Shown here in pieces: positions 26,630 through 34,998 of a DNA stretch of 64,000 bases. Origin of the DNA: Streptomyces sp. NBC_01451 (GTDB lineage Bacteria; Actinomycetota; Actinomycetes; Streptomycetales; Streptomycetaceae); assembly GCF_036227485.1 (NCBI RefSeq), contig NZ_CP109479.1, positions 1,302,001 through 1,366,000 of the forward strand. The letters run 5' to 3'. A program made the translations under genes and the position numbers. Numbering within the stretch: position 1 is the stretch's first letter; each line of letters opens with the position of its first letter. The notes under the pieces are model-generated. The model searched no databases, was not told where the DNA came from, and was given only the letters and a program-made list of their open reading frames with translations.

Positions 26630-29311
26630 TCAGCGCAGCCCCCGTCCCGTGTCCAGCACCTCCCGCGCCTTGGCGACCAGGCCGTCGGCGCCGCACGACT
26701 TGGCCAGAGTCAGACCGCGTTGGATCTCGGCGACCGAGCGGGCGGCGATGCCGTACTCGACGCGGGCCGCGGCGTGTTCGTACTGGCAGGGTGACGCCTC
26801 CAGATAGGCGACCGCCTGGGCGGCCAGGCGTACCGCCCGCTGGCCGGTCTCCAGGGCCGCCGCGCAGCGCAGGGCCTCGCCGATGGCGGTGTCCGTGCCG
26901 AAGCGTTCGGCGTGCCGACGGGCGTCGGAGGCCAGTGTGGCGGCGCGGAGCGGGTCATCCGTCGCCAGGGCCCGGGCGAGGTCGACGGCCCAGGTGGCGA
27001 CCACCGGGTTGTGGAAGCCCCGTCCGGTCGCCGCCTTCTCCGCGGCCTCCAGTTCGTTGATGCCCTCCTTGGTCCGGCCGACGGCGAGGAGCAGCCTGCC
27101 GCGTACGGCGCGGGGTTCGGGCAGCACGATGGTCGACGGGTAGGGCGGGGCGAAGCCGTACTGCTCGGCGACGGTCCACGCCTCCTGGACATGGCCGCGG
27201 GCGAGCAGGGTGTCGACGAGGTTGCAGGTCGCCGACCAGTACAGGGGCAGACCGCGCCCGACGCGTTCGGCGAGGCGCAGGGACTCCCGCAGGGAGGTCT
27301 CGGCCTCTCTGAGGCGGCCCCGCCTGCGGTGCCCGAGACCGACGTACGCGTGGGCGAGGGAGAGGTGGCCGCCGCTCCAGCCCGCCGTCTCGTAGGCGCG
27401 CAGCGCTTCCGTGTAGAGGGCCTCGGCACGGTCGAGGCGGTCGGCGTAGGCGTACGAGCAGGCCAGCATCAGCAGCAGCTCGATGCCCCACTCGGGGTCG
27501 GTCCAGCCGAGTCCGGGGGCGAGGCGGCCGTTGACGAGGGCACGGTCGCACATCTCCACGACCTCCTCGGCGTTCTCGCCGTGGGCCATGGCGTCGAAGC
27601 CACGCAGCATGAGCAGCGCGCGCTCGGAGTTGTCCCGGCCGGTACAGGGACGGGCCAGTTCGGCGAGGCGCTCGGAGCGGCCCGGCGCGGGCGCGTCGCC
27701 GCCATGGAGGCACTCCAGCATGAACTGCGCGCCCTGCAACCGCATGCGGGCGGGGCCGGGCTGGTGCCGGGCGGCCTCCTCCTCGACCGTGCGGACCGCT
27801 TCTTCCATCTGGTCGTTGTGCAGCAGGGCCTGGGAGAGGCGGACGATCGCGTCGACACGCAGGTCGCCCTCGAGGCCGGGCAGCGCGAGCGCGGTCTGGA
27901 GGTGTCCGATGGTGGTGGCGGGCGCGGTGAGGAGGGTGACGCAGCCCAGTTCGTAGAGCACCTGCGCATGGCTCTCGGGCCGGGGCGGTTCCAGCAGGGC
28001 GCGCTCCAGACAGCGGCGGGCCGCGTCCGGGGCGCCGACCGCCTGGTGCTCACGGGCGGCCTCGCGGAGCTGGTCGACGAGTTCCTCGTCGTCGTCCGGA
28101 TACACGTGGAGCAGGTGGTGGGAGGCCGCGGCGGCGCCGCGCCCGGACTCGGTGACGACCTGGGCGGCGATGCCGTGCATGGCGGTGCGCATGCCGTCCG
28201 GGATGGAGTCGTAGACGGCGGTGGCGATCAGCGGGTGGACGAACTCCAGCTCGCTGCCCGCGCCTTGGCCGGCCGTCGGCTGCGGTTCGGTGAGGATGCG
28301 GGCGGTGCACAGGAGGTTGGCGCAGCGGTAGGCCTCGTTGTGGCTGAGGGTGGCCAGCCGGGCCACGAGGTCGACGGAGATGCCCGTACCGAGAATGGCC
28401 GCCGCCCAGGCGAAGCGGGTGGCCTCGACGCCCAGGTCCTCCAGTCGGGCGACGAGACCGCCGCCGCGTGCCGCGTTGTTGAGTTCGCGCAGCCGTCCGC
28501 AGGACGCCTCGACCGGGGCCAGTCCGGCGTCCTGCACCTTGGCGAGGAGTTCGACGGTCTCGTACGGGTTGCCGCCGGTGACCGCCCACACCTCGCGGCA
28601 GAACGGGGGATCGGCGTGCGGGCCGAGGGTGGTGCGGGTGAGGCCGGCGGCGGCTGCCGGGGTCAGGGCGTCGAGCGTGGCGACGGGGCCGGCCGCTTCG
28701 GCGATCTGCTCCAGGTGGACGGCACGGCCGTCGGTGGCCTCGCCGGGCCTGCGGGCGACCACGACGAGGACGGACAGGTCGTCGAGCCGCTCGGCGAACG
28801 CGGCCAGCCAGCGCAGACTCTCCTGGTCGGCCCAGTGCGCGTCGTCGATGAGCAGGACGAGCGGCCAGTCGCGCTTGGCGAGCCGCCGTACGGCCGCGAC
28901 CAGGCCGTCGCACACGCCCTGAGGGTCGGCCAGGCGGTCGCCGGGCTCCGTGATGCCGAGGGCGGGACCGGCGATGTCGTACCAGTCGCCGAGGTATTCG
29001 CGGGCCTCCTCCGGCATGAGCGAGAGGAGCGCGGGCTGCAGCAGTTGGCGCACGACGTTGAAGGGGACGGACTTGAGGGTCTCGCCGCCGCGCACCGACC
29101 ACACCGTGCAGTTGCGCCGCTCGGCGATACGCCGGGTCTCGGTCATGAGCGCGGTCTTGCCGAGGCCCGCATCGCCGGTGAAGAGCAGCAGACTGCCCGA
29201 GGAGGAGTTGTCGACACGTAAGGCGTCGATCGCCTGTTCCACGGCGGCGACTTGTGCGTCGCGCTCCCACAGGGCGGCAGAGCCGGCCGTCCCTGGCCGT
29301 TCCTCCGTCAT
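26630..29311 (-). CDS. LAL-like STAND ATPase/TPR protein lacking a LuxR domain
   Basis: 893 residues. The N-terminal AAA/STAND module has Walker A GDAGLGKT (residues 46-53) and Walker B LVLLIDDAHWAD, as in large LuxR-family (LAL/MalT) regulators. The rest (from about 340) is alpha-helical with TPR-like repeats (LYELGCVTLLTAPATTIGHL, LSLAHAYVGLGHRRRGRL). The C-terminus ends at AKAREVLDTGRGLR with no LuxR helix-turn-helix, and no HTH follows before the convergent SDR gene 24 bases away. It may therefore signal through another DNA-binding partner. The ATG at 29311 has GGGGAGG seven bases upstream. Confidence 0.85.
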   Translation of the reverse strand: MTEERPGTAGSAALWERDAQVAAVEQAIDALRVDNSSSGSLLLFTGDAGLGKTALMTETRRIAERRNCTVWSVRGGETLKSVPFNVVRQLLQPALLSLMPEEAREYLGDWYDIAGPALGITEPGDRLADPQGVCDGLVAAVRRLAKRDWPLVLLIDDAHWADQESLRWLAAFAERLDDLSVLVVVARRPGEATDGRAVHLEQIAEAAGPVATLDALTPAAAAGLTRTTLGPHADPPFCREVWAVTGGNPYETVELLAKVQDAGLAPVEASCGRLRELNNAARGGGLVARLEDLGVEATRFAWAAAILGTGISVDLVARLATLSHNEAYRCANLLCTARILTEPQPTAGQGAGSELEFVHPLIATAVYDSIPDGMRTAMHGIAAQVVTESGRGAAAASHHLLHVYPDDDEELVDQLREAAREHQAVGAPDAARRCLERALLEPPRPESHAQVLYELGCVTLLTAPATTIGHLQTALALPGLEGDLRVDAIVRLSQALLHNDQMEEAVRTVEEEAARHQPGPARMRLQGAQFMLECLHGGDAPAPGRSERLAELARPCTGRDNSERALLMLRGFDAMAHGENAEEVVEMCDRALVNGRLAPGLGWTDPEWGIELLLMLACSYAYADRLDRAEALYTEALRAYETAGWSGGHLSLAHAYVGLGHRRRGRLREAETSLRESLRLAERVGRGLPLYWSATCNLVDTLLARGHVQEAWTVAEQYGFAPPYPSTIVLPEPRAVRGRLLLAVGRTKEGINELEAAEKAATGRGFHNPVVATWAVDLARALATDDPLRAATLASDARRHAERFGTDTAIGEALRCAAALETGQRAVRLAAQAVAYLEASPCQYEHAAARVEYGIAARSVAEIQRGLTLAKSCGADGLVAKAREVLDTGRGLR

Positions 29312-30037
29312 CCCGCTACCTCCCCAAGTCGCCTGAACGACGTACAGAACTCGAGACTAGCCGTCCGGCCGCCGAAGTGGAGGCGGGTCCGCGCAGGTGT
29401 TGCCGGGACGAGTGACAGGGAGTGCGGCAGGGCGACGCGGCGGGCCCGCCGGCGGCCGTCGTGGAAGTCGCCGACGGTCAACAGCCCCTGGAACGAAGCC
29501 AGTTTTCCGTCATGGTCGGCAACATGTCCGCCCCTGTCACGCCCCTCCGGTCCGCCCTGTCCGCGCCCCCGGGAACAATCCCCAGGAGCGCGCCCCCGCA
29601 CGGCTCCGACCTGCGGACCCCCGGCCGGGGCACTCCCGAGGAGCCCTGCTAGCGGGTTCGGCCGGGCTCTTCGTCGAGCGGTCCGAGTCCGGCGGCCACG
29701 GCTGTTCCGCGACGGTGATCCCGACTCCGTTTCCTCGCACCGGAGGGTGGCAGCGCGGCCGGGGCGATGGTGAAAACGCATACGCCACCCGCACTGGCGT
29801 TCTCCTTCCCGCCGGCGGGCGCCGCCGTGGAGGCGCCGCGCACCCCCGAGGGACTGCGGCTGCCGCCGACGGCGGCGGAGACTGACGTGCCGGAGGTGCC
29901 GGTGCGGCCGTCGACAGAGGGGGCCCGACCTCTCGTATCCCGCTATCTCGGCATCTCGGCCCGCCTTTCTGCGCCTTTCCCGGCGGAAAGGGGACTCCTC
30001 TCATCCGCCTTTCACCCGGGCCTCATACGGTGGGGGC
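29312..30037. other. 726-base intergenic region without a supported gene
   Basis: This stretch separates the divergent ATPase gene and the first DUF2510 gene and must carry both promoters. Open frames exist on both strands (for example 29767-30090 and 29537-30004) but have Pro/Arg-rich, family-less translations and no ribosome binding site. No palindrome, RNA gene or repeat was recognised. Confidence 0.5.
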
Positions 30038-31048
30038 ATGACGCAGGAGACTCCTCCCGGCTGGTATCCCGACCCCGGGCAGACAAGTGACGGCCCCGCC
30101 ACCGAGCGCTGGTGGGACGGTAGAACATGGACGGAACAGACCCGTCCCGAAGGCTCGGCCGCCGCCTGGGGTCCACCGGTGATCGCCGCCGGCGGGGCCT
30201 ACCCGGCGTATCCCGACCATTCGCCGCCGGGCGGCGGGCGCGGACTGCGTACGGGCACAGCCGTCGCGGTGGCGATCGCCGTCCTCGCCGGCATAGGCGG
30301 CGGCGTGTACGCGCTGACCAAGGACGACGGGGGCGGCGGCAGCAACGTGGGCTCGCAGGTGCCGGGCGGCCAGGGCGGTCCCGGCGGGCAGGGCGGCACC
30401 GACGGACAGAGCGGCGGCCAGGGCGGTCCGGGCGGTGGCACCGGCGGCGGGCCCGGTGGCGGCTCAGGCGGTCAGACACCGGACCCGCAGCAGTCGGAGC
30501 CCTCCGAGAGCCCGAAGATCGACAGTGGTTCCGTGCCCGACCCGACCAACGGGATCAGCATTCCGATCCCGGACGGCTGGTACGGCCAGTCGATCACCGT
30601 GGGCGGGCAGGTGAGCTCGGACAGCACGTACAAGTGCCCGGGCGACACGACGAAGACCTGCACCAAGGGCGGGGCGTACTCGGCGCCCGCGCTGGCACTG
30701 GGCACGGCGGGCAGCACGGCCGAGGCGGTCGCCAAGGCGGACATCGCGGCGAACGCCGAGGACTCCTACGGCGGTACGACGTACGGGAAGATCACCTCGC
30801 ACGACGTACTGGCCTCCAAGGCGGTGACGGTGGCCGGGCAGAAGGGCTATCTGGTCCGCTGGAAGGCGATCACGAGCAAGGGCGTCGACGGCATCGTCGA
30901 GTCGCTGGCCTTCCCCGCGCCGTCGAACCCCCGGCAGATGGTCGTCGTCCGCTTCGGCGTCGACGCCGACCAGAAGGAGTCGGTGATCGACGAGATCACC
31001 GCGGGGATCAAGGTCTCCACGGCCGGCGGGAGCGGGCAGAACGTGTGA
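30038..31048 (+). CDS. DUF2510 membrane protein with Gly-rich linker
   Basis: 336 residues. A cytoplasmic DUF2510 motif at the N-terminus (GWYPDPGQTSDGPATERWWDG, Trp-rich) is followed by one transmembrane helix (about 68-88, TAVAVAIAVLAGIGGGVYAL). A Gly/Gln-rich flexible linker (about 95-147) then leads to an extracytoplasmic alpha/beta domain (about 165-330; NGISIPIPDGWYGQSI). DUF2510 is an actinobacterial module thought to mediate interactions near the membrane; the external domain is unrecognised. The gene ends 38 bases before a strong bidirectional hairpin. A second DUF2510 protein is encoded at 34020-34922. Confidence 0.8.
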   Translation: MTQETPPGWYPDPGQTSDGPATERWWDGRTWTEQTRPEGSAAAWGPPVIAAGGAYPAYPDHSPPGGGRGLRTGTAVAVAIAVLAGIGGGVYALTKDDGGGGSNVGSQVPGGQGGPGGQGGTDGQSGGQGGPGGGTGGGPGGGSGGQTPDPQQSEPSESPKIDSGSVPDPTNGISIPIPDGWYGQSITVGGQVSSDSTYKCPGDTTKTCTKGGAYSAPALALGTAGSTAEAVAKADIAANAEDSYGGTTYGKITSHDVLASKAVTVAGQKGYLVRWKAITSKGVDGIVESLAFPAPSNPRQMVVVRFGVDADQKESVIDEITAGIKVSTAGGSGQNV

Positions 31049-31085
31049 TCCGCCGATCCGCACCCCGGGCCCGTACAGGTGGATC

Positions 31086-31130
31086 GGCCGGGTGGGGCGC
31101 CTCTCCGCTCAAGAGGAACCCCACCCGGCC
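31086..31130. terminator. Strong bidirectional hairpin terminator
   Basis: GGCCGGGTGGGG (31086-31097) pairs perfectly with CCCCACCCGGCC (31119-31130), and an inner CCTCT/AGAGG pairs within the loop. It sits between the convergent DUF2510 and TetR genes. There is no U-tract, as is usual in Streptomyces. Confidence 0.85.
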
Positions 31131-31213
31131 GGGGGGTGCGCGCCGCCCCCGTCCCCACGGGTCGGCGCGGACAGGTCACCGTCCGGTTCGAGCCACGGAC
31201 GGCGGCCTGCGTC

Positions 31214-31825
31214 TCAGGTGATGCCGAGTGCGGGCAGCACCGCGGCCTCGACGAATCCGACGAGGTACTCCGGGTCGGCGTACCGCCCCTCCAGGACCGG
31301 GCGGGCCCGCAGGACGCCCATCATCTGCGCCGGCACGTACTCCAGCGCCGGATGGCCGGCGGGGATCTCGCCCCGCTCCACCGCGCGGCGGATCATCTCG
31401 CGGAACGCGGCCAGCTCCGGTTCGACGATCGCGTCGCGCAGTGCCTCCTGGAGCTCCGGGTCCTGCATGGCGGCATGGCCGAGGGCCTGCAGCAGCTGGG
31501 TGTCGTGCCCCGACGCCTCGCCGATCGCCCGCGCCGCCGCCCGCAGGTCCCCGGCGAGGGACCCGGTGTCGACGGCGAAGCGGGCATGTCTGGTGGAGCG
31601 CAGCGCGGCGGCCACGAACTGCGGCTTCGTCTTCCACTGCCGGTAGAGCGTCGACTTGCTGCACCGCGCGCTGGCGGCGACGCCCTCCATGGTCAGCGCG
31701 TCGTATCCGGACTCACGGATCTGGACGAGCACGGCGTCGAAGTACTCCTGCTCACGCTCCGGCGTGATCCTGGAGCGGCGCGAGGCGACGACCGGTTCCG
31801 GTCCCTCCGCGGCCTGCGACGTCAT
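31214..31825 (-). CDS. TetR-family transcriptional regulator
   Basis: 203 residues: an N-terminal TetR HTH (ITPEREQEYFDAVLVQIRES, then GVAASARCSKSTLYRQWKTK) and an all-helical C-terminal ligand domain of the TetR_C type (DPELQEALRDAIVEPELAAF). The ATG at 31825 starts just before the HTH; a longer frame to 31942 encodes a Thr-rich sequence reading through the operator side and is not conserved. It is divergent from the PAP2-DMT operon with a long palindromic array between them, so it most likely represses itself and that operon. Ligand unknown. Confidence 0.92.
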   Translation of the reverse strand: MTSQAAEGPEPVVASRRSRITPEREQEYFDAVLVQIRESGYDALTMEGVAASARCSKSTLYRQWKTKPQFVAAALRSTRHARFAVDTGSLAGDLRAAARAIGEASGHDTQLLQALGHAAMQDPELQEALRDAIVEPELAAFREMIRRAVERGEIPAGHPALEYVPAQMMGVLRARPVLEGRYADPEYLVGFVEAAVLPALGIT

Positions 31826-31940
31826 GACTGCTCTCCCTGCTTCCGTGGTTCCGGCAGTTCGGGTGGTGCGAGTGGTTCCGGTGGTCGTTGCTGTCGGGCT
31901 GCTCTGTGGCTTATTCCCGATTCCAGTGTGGTGTAAGTCC

Positions 31941-32010
31941 ATCGATACGCCAGTGTACCGGTACGGATTCGTTTCGGTACACTCTCGTATCGGTACACCA
32001 ACGTATCGAT
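31941..32010. promoter_or_regulatory. Nested TetR operator array
   Basis: A 24-base arm beginning ATCGATACG (31941-31964) is repeated in inverted orientation at 31987-32010 (ending CGTATCGAT) with only four mismatches. The 22-base centre contains another TCGGTACACT copy related to the right arm TCGGTACACC. The whole forms overlapping CGGTACA/TGTACCG half-sites. It lies 115 bases upstream of the TetR start and 82 bases upstream of the PAP2 start, well placed to control both. Confidence 0.75.
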
Positions 32011-32092
32011 GAGACGAGCGCCCGTACAGACGAGTTCCCGCCCATCACGCACCACGTGCGCACACGCGCCACCTCAGCGAAAGGGCCGGGGG

Positions 32093-32902
32093 ATGAAAGC
32101 CAGCACCGAGTCCGCCAAGGCGGAACCCGCCGGTATACGACGGCCGCCGCTCGTCCGTGAACTCCTGCTGGTGGCAGGGCTGTTCCTCGTCTACAAACTC
32201 GGCCGACAGCTGGCGACCGGGCACACCGCGGAGGCCTTCCGGAACGCGCGTCACGTCTGGGACTGGGAGCGGGCACTGCACCTCCCCGGCGAGGGCGCCG
32301 TCCAGTCGGCGCTCCTGCACAGCGACACCGCGGTCCACTTCGCGAACACCTACTACGCGACCGTGCACTTCCCGGCCACCGTCGCCTTCCTGGTCTGGCT
32401 CTACCTGCGGCGCCCCGCCCACTACGTCTGGGCCCGCCGGATCCTCGCCGCGGTCACCGGGGCGGCCCTGGTGATCCATCTCACCTTCCCGCTGGCGCCG
32501 CCGCGGCTGCTCGGCGAGGCGGGCCTCATCGACACCGGCCAGGTGTTCGGGCCGACCGTCTACGGTGCCTCGCCCGAGGCCGACACCCTGTCCAACCAGT
32601 TCGCGGCCATGCCGTCGCTGCACTTCGGCTGGGCCCTGATGGTGGCGGTCGGCCTGATCGTCGCGACCCGCTCCCGCTGGCGCTGGCTGTGGCTGCTGCA
32701 TCCGCTGGTGACGCTGCTGGTGATCGTCGGTACGGCGAACCACTACTGGCTCGACGCGATCGTGGCGTCGGCCCTGCTGGGCATCGCCCTCGCGGTCGTC
32801 CACGCACCCCACCGCACCGAATCGACGGCGGGCGAGGGCGGCCGGCTCGCCCCGGCCGACGAACCCGTCCTGGTGGGAGCCGGAATGGGGGCCGGACGAT
32901 GA
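32093..32902 (+). CDS. PAP2-superfamily membrane phosphatase
   Basis: 269 residues, integral membrane, with about six hydrophobic segments. The PAP2_3 signature is present: AAMPSLHFGWALM (catalytic His) and GTANHYWLDAIVAS (second His and Asp), preceded by HLTFPLAPPRLL. Such proteins remove phosphate from lipid phosphates or transfer inositol-phosphate headgroups. The ATG at 32093 follows a G-rich stretch (GGGCCGGGGG); codons upstream in frame lie in the TetR operator region. It overlaps the following transporter gene (ATGA), so the two are coupled and under the same TetR-type control. Confidence 0.88.
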   Translation: MKASTESAKAEPAGIRRPPLVRELLLVAGLFLVYKLGRQLATGHTAEAFRNARHVWDWERALHLPGEGAVQSALLHSDTAVHFANTYYATVHFPATVAFLVWLYLRRPAHYVWARRILAAVTGAALVIHLTFPLAPPRLLGEAGLIDTGQVFGPTVYGASPEADTLSNQFAAMPSLHFGWALMVAVGLIVATRSRWRWLWLLHPLVTLLVIVGTANHYWLDAIVASALLGIALAVVHAPHRTESTAGEGGRLAPADEPVLVGAGMGAGR

Positions 32903-33927
32903 ACGCCGCCACCCTGATCGCCGTCGCCCTCTCCCTCCTCTCCGCCGTCGGCTACGCCGCCGCGGCCGTCGCCCAGGAGCGGCTCGCCTCCCGCAACGCC
33001 GACGCGGGGATACGGCGGCTGCTGGCGAGCGGCGCCTGGTGGGGTTCGGTACTGCTCAACGCCGGGGGCGCGCTGCTGCACGTGGTCGCGCTCAAGTACG
33101 GGCCGCTCACGGTGGTGCAGCCGCTGGGCGCGCTCACGCTCGTCGCCGCGGTGCCGCTGGGCGCGCGGGTCGCCGGGCGCCGGGTCAGCGCGGTCGAGTG
33201 GCGCGGCACCGCGCTGACACTGCTCGGCCTGGCGGCGATCCTGGTCACGGCTTCCGGTCCGGCGCCGGACGACATCCTGAGCCTCCCGGAGGCCCTGGCG
33301 GTCGCGGGTACGACGATGGTCCTCATCGGTGTACTGGCCCGCCCCGGCGCCCGGCCCGGCCTGCGGCACGCGAGCGCTTCCGGCATGGCGTCCGGGGTGG
33401 CCTCGGCGCTCACCCAGACCGTCACGGTCGCGGCGACGGACAGTTCGGGTCCGCTGCTGAGCTGGCAGGTGATCGGGGTGGCGCTGCTGGTCGCGGCGTT
33501 CGCGGCGGGCGGCCTGATCCTGTCCCAGACCGCCTACCGGGGCGGCCTCGGCGGTCCGCTGGCCCTGGTGACCCTGGCCAACCCGGTCGCCGCGGCGGTG
33601 ATCGGCCTGACGCTGCTCGGCGAGCGGCTCCAGGGCGGGGCCGCGGGCCTGCTGCTGGCGCTGGCGGGCGCGGGGCTCGCCGGGTGGGGTGTGGTGACGT
33701 TGTCACGGGCGACGCCGGAGCCGGTTCCGGTGTCCGTTCCGGTGTCTCCGGAGCGCGTCGTGATTCCGTCGGCGGCTGCGGTGGCGGCTTCGGCAGCGGC
33801 TTCGGTCCTGGCCGACGAGGAGCACCCGGTGGCGTCGGTCCTCGCGCTGGAGGCCCATTCGGCACCCGTCGAGCCGTCGTTGATGCCCCGGCAGCCGTCG
33901 GAGCCGGGGCACCTCACGTCACTGTGA
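32899..33927 (+). CDS. DMT-superfamily (EamA-like) transporter
   Basis: 342 residues with about nine or ten hydrophobic helices, beginning TLIAVALSLLSAVGYAAAAVAQ and including the characteristic VVQPLGALTLVAAVPLGA and GPLALVTLANPVAAAVIGLTLLGERL. Members move metabolites, or in some branches magnesium or lipids. A long Ala/Pro/Val-rich hydrophilic tail (from about residue 275) is unusual and low in complexity. The ATG at 32899 overlaps the PAP2 stop. With a lipid phosphatase under a shared TetR operator, a role in membrane-lipid or envelope precursor handling is possible but unproven. Confidence 0.85.
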   Translation: MNAATLIAVALSLLSAVGYAAAAVAQERLASRNADAGIRRLLASGAWWGSVLLNAGGALLHVVALKYGPLTVVQPLGALTLVAAVPLGARVAGRRVSAVEWRGTALTLLGLAAILVTASGPAPDDILSLPEALAVAGTTMVLIGVLARPGARPGLRHASASGMASGVASALTQTVTVAATDSSGPLLSWQVIGVALLVAAFAAGGLILSQTAYRGGLGGPLALVTLANPVAAAVIGLTLLGERLQGGAAGLLLALAGAGLAGWGVVTLSRATPEPVPVSVPVSPERVVIPSAAAVAASAAASVLADEEHPVASVLALEAHSAPVEPSLMPRQPSEPGHLTSL

Positions 33928-33928
33928 A

Positions 33929-33974
33929 CCGACCGGTCCCTGTGAACACGCCTGTGAACAGGGGCCCCGGTCGG
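33929..33974. terminator. Bidirectional hairpin with repeated GTGAACCGACC motifs
   Basis: CCGACCGG and CCCTGT (33929-33943) pair with ACAGGG and CCGGTCGG (33958-33974). The surrounding 100 bases contain GTGAACCGACC three times (from about 33924, 33980 and 34006), so alternative stems are possible. It lies between the convergent transporter and DUF2510/LURP-one genes. Confidence 0.7.
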
Positions 33975-34019
33975 TCACTGTGAACCGACCGGGCCTCCAC
34001 GCGTCCGTGAACCGACCTG

Positions 34020-34922
34020 TCAGCCCAGGCCCCGTGAATCCTGCTTCAGCGCCGTGTCGACGGTCAGCGCCGTCGCCACCACGAGGCTCAGCAGGGGCTC
34101 GGGCAGCTGGTAGTGGATCTGCAGGACGTAGTTGTCCGCGGTCGTGAACATCGTCTTCGCCAGACCTTCCCAGGTCTTGGTGATGCGGGCGACCTCGTTC
34201 TCCGCGTGGTCGACGATCGCGAAGTTCCAGGCCCGCCAGTTCTCCGCCTTGATCGCGCCGACCTGCTGACCGCCCGCGTTGATCGCGAAGTTGATCTTCC
34301 CGATCATGTTCTGCTGGACGATCTCACCGACCGGCGAACCGTCCGGACGCTGCACGATCACCCGCGACTTCATGAACTTCCGGGGGCGCGTCAGCAGCAG
34401 CACCGGCTGCCCGTGGGCGTCCCGGATCTCCAGCTTGTGCGTCATGAACTGGTCGATGCTGGCGACGAAGCGCAGGATCTTCTTCAGCGCGCTCTGTCCG
34501 ACCTGGACGACCGAGCCGAGTTCCCGGCCCTGCTGGTCCATGACCTTGTACTCGTTGGTCAGCTCGATCAGCTTGGCCTTCTGGTTGACCACCAGCACCG
34601 GCTCACTGAACAGCGTGCCGCCGCCCGCGCCCGCCGCGACCCCGGCCTGCTGCTGCACCTGCCGCTGCACCCGTGCGTCGCCACCGGCGGCGGGCTGCGG
34701 CGCGCCGAACCCCTTGTGGGGCTGACCCTGGGGCCGGCCGAGTCCCTGCTGCGGCGGCTGAACCGGCGCCGCCTGCGGCTGCTGGGCCTGGGGCTGCTGC
34801 GCCTGCTGCTGGTCGGTGTTGGTGTGGTCGGTCCACTGGGAACCGTCCCAGTACCGGAGCGTCCGGGGCGCTCCATGGGGATCCGGGTACCAACCTGCAG
34901 GTATGTTCGATTGCGTGGTCAC
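34020..34922 (-). CDS. DUF2510 and LURP-one/phospholipid-scramblase-like protein
   Basis: 300 residues. N-terminal DUF2510 (AGWYPDPHGAPRTLRYWDGSQW), a Gln/Pro-rich linker (about 35-95), then a scramblase-related LURP-one beta-barrel domain (about 105-290: FSEPVLVVNQKAKLIELTNE, YKVMDQQGRELGSVVQVGQS, LLLTRPRKFMKSRVIVQRPDG). No transmembrane helix was seen except a weak C-terminal hydrophobic stretch. Function is unknown; the domain family binds membranes or phospholipids. The start is the GTG at 34922 directly before the DUF2510 motif, with only a weak ribosome site. Confidence 0.85.
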   Translation of the reverse strand: MTTQSNIPAGWYPDPHGAPRTLRYWDGSQWTDHTNTDQQQAQQPQAQQPQAAPVQPPQQGLGRPQGQPHKGFGAPQPAAGGDARVQRQVQQQAGVAAGAGGGTLFSEPVLVVNQKAKLIELTNEYKVMDQQGRELGSVVQVGQSALKKILRFVASIDQFMTHKLEIRDAHGQPVLLLTRPRKFMKSRVIVQRPDGSPVGEIVQQNMIGKINFAINAGGQQVGAIKAENWRAWNFAIVDHAENEVARITKTWEGLAKTMFTTADNYVLQIHYQLPEPLLSLVVATALTVDTALKQDSRGLG

Positions 34923-34998
34923 CGGGGCACACTACCGTGACGTGGCTGGATGACAACCATGTCACGGTCAAGGCACCCCGGGCCCCGCTCCGCCCTTC

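Noticed and set aside
26912..29221. Rightward open frame of 769 codons opposite the LAL-like gene
   Set aside because: No domain, no ribosome binding site, composition typical of an antisense shadow; the opposite strand has Walker motifs.
29537..30090. Possible small genes in the 29.3-30.0 kb gap
   Set aside because: Candidates on both strands overlap each other, run into the DUF2510 gene and have low-complexity Pro/Arg-rich translations.
30355..30480. GGCGGT-rich tandem pattern resembling a DNA repeat array
   Set aside because: It encodes the Gly/Gln linker of the DUF2510 protein and is explained by codon-level low complexity.
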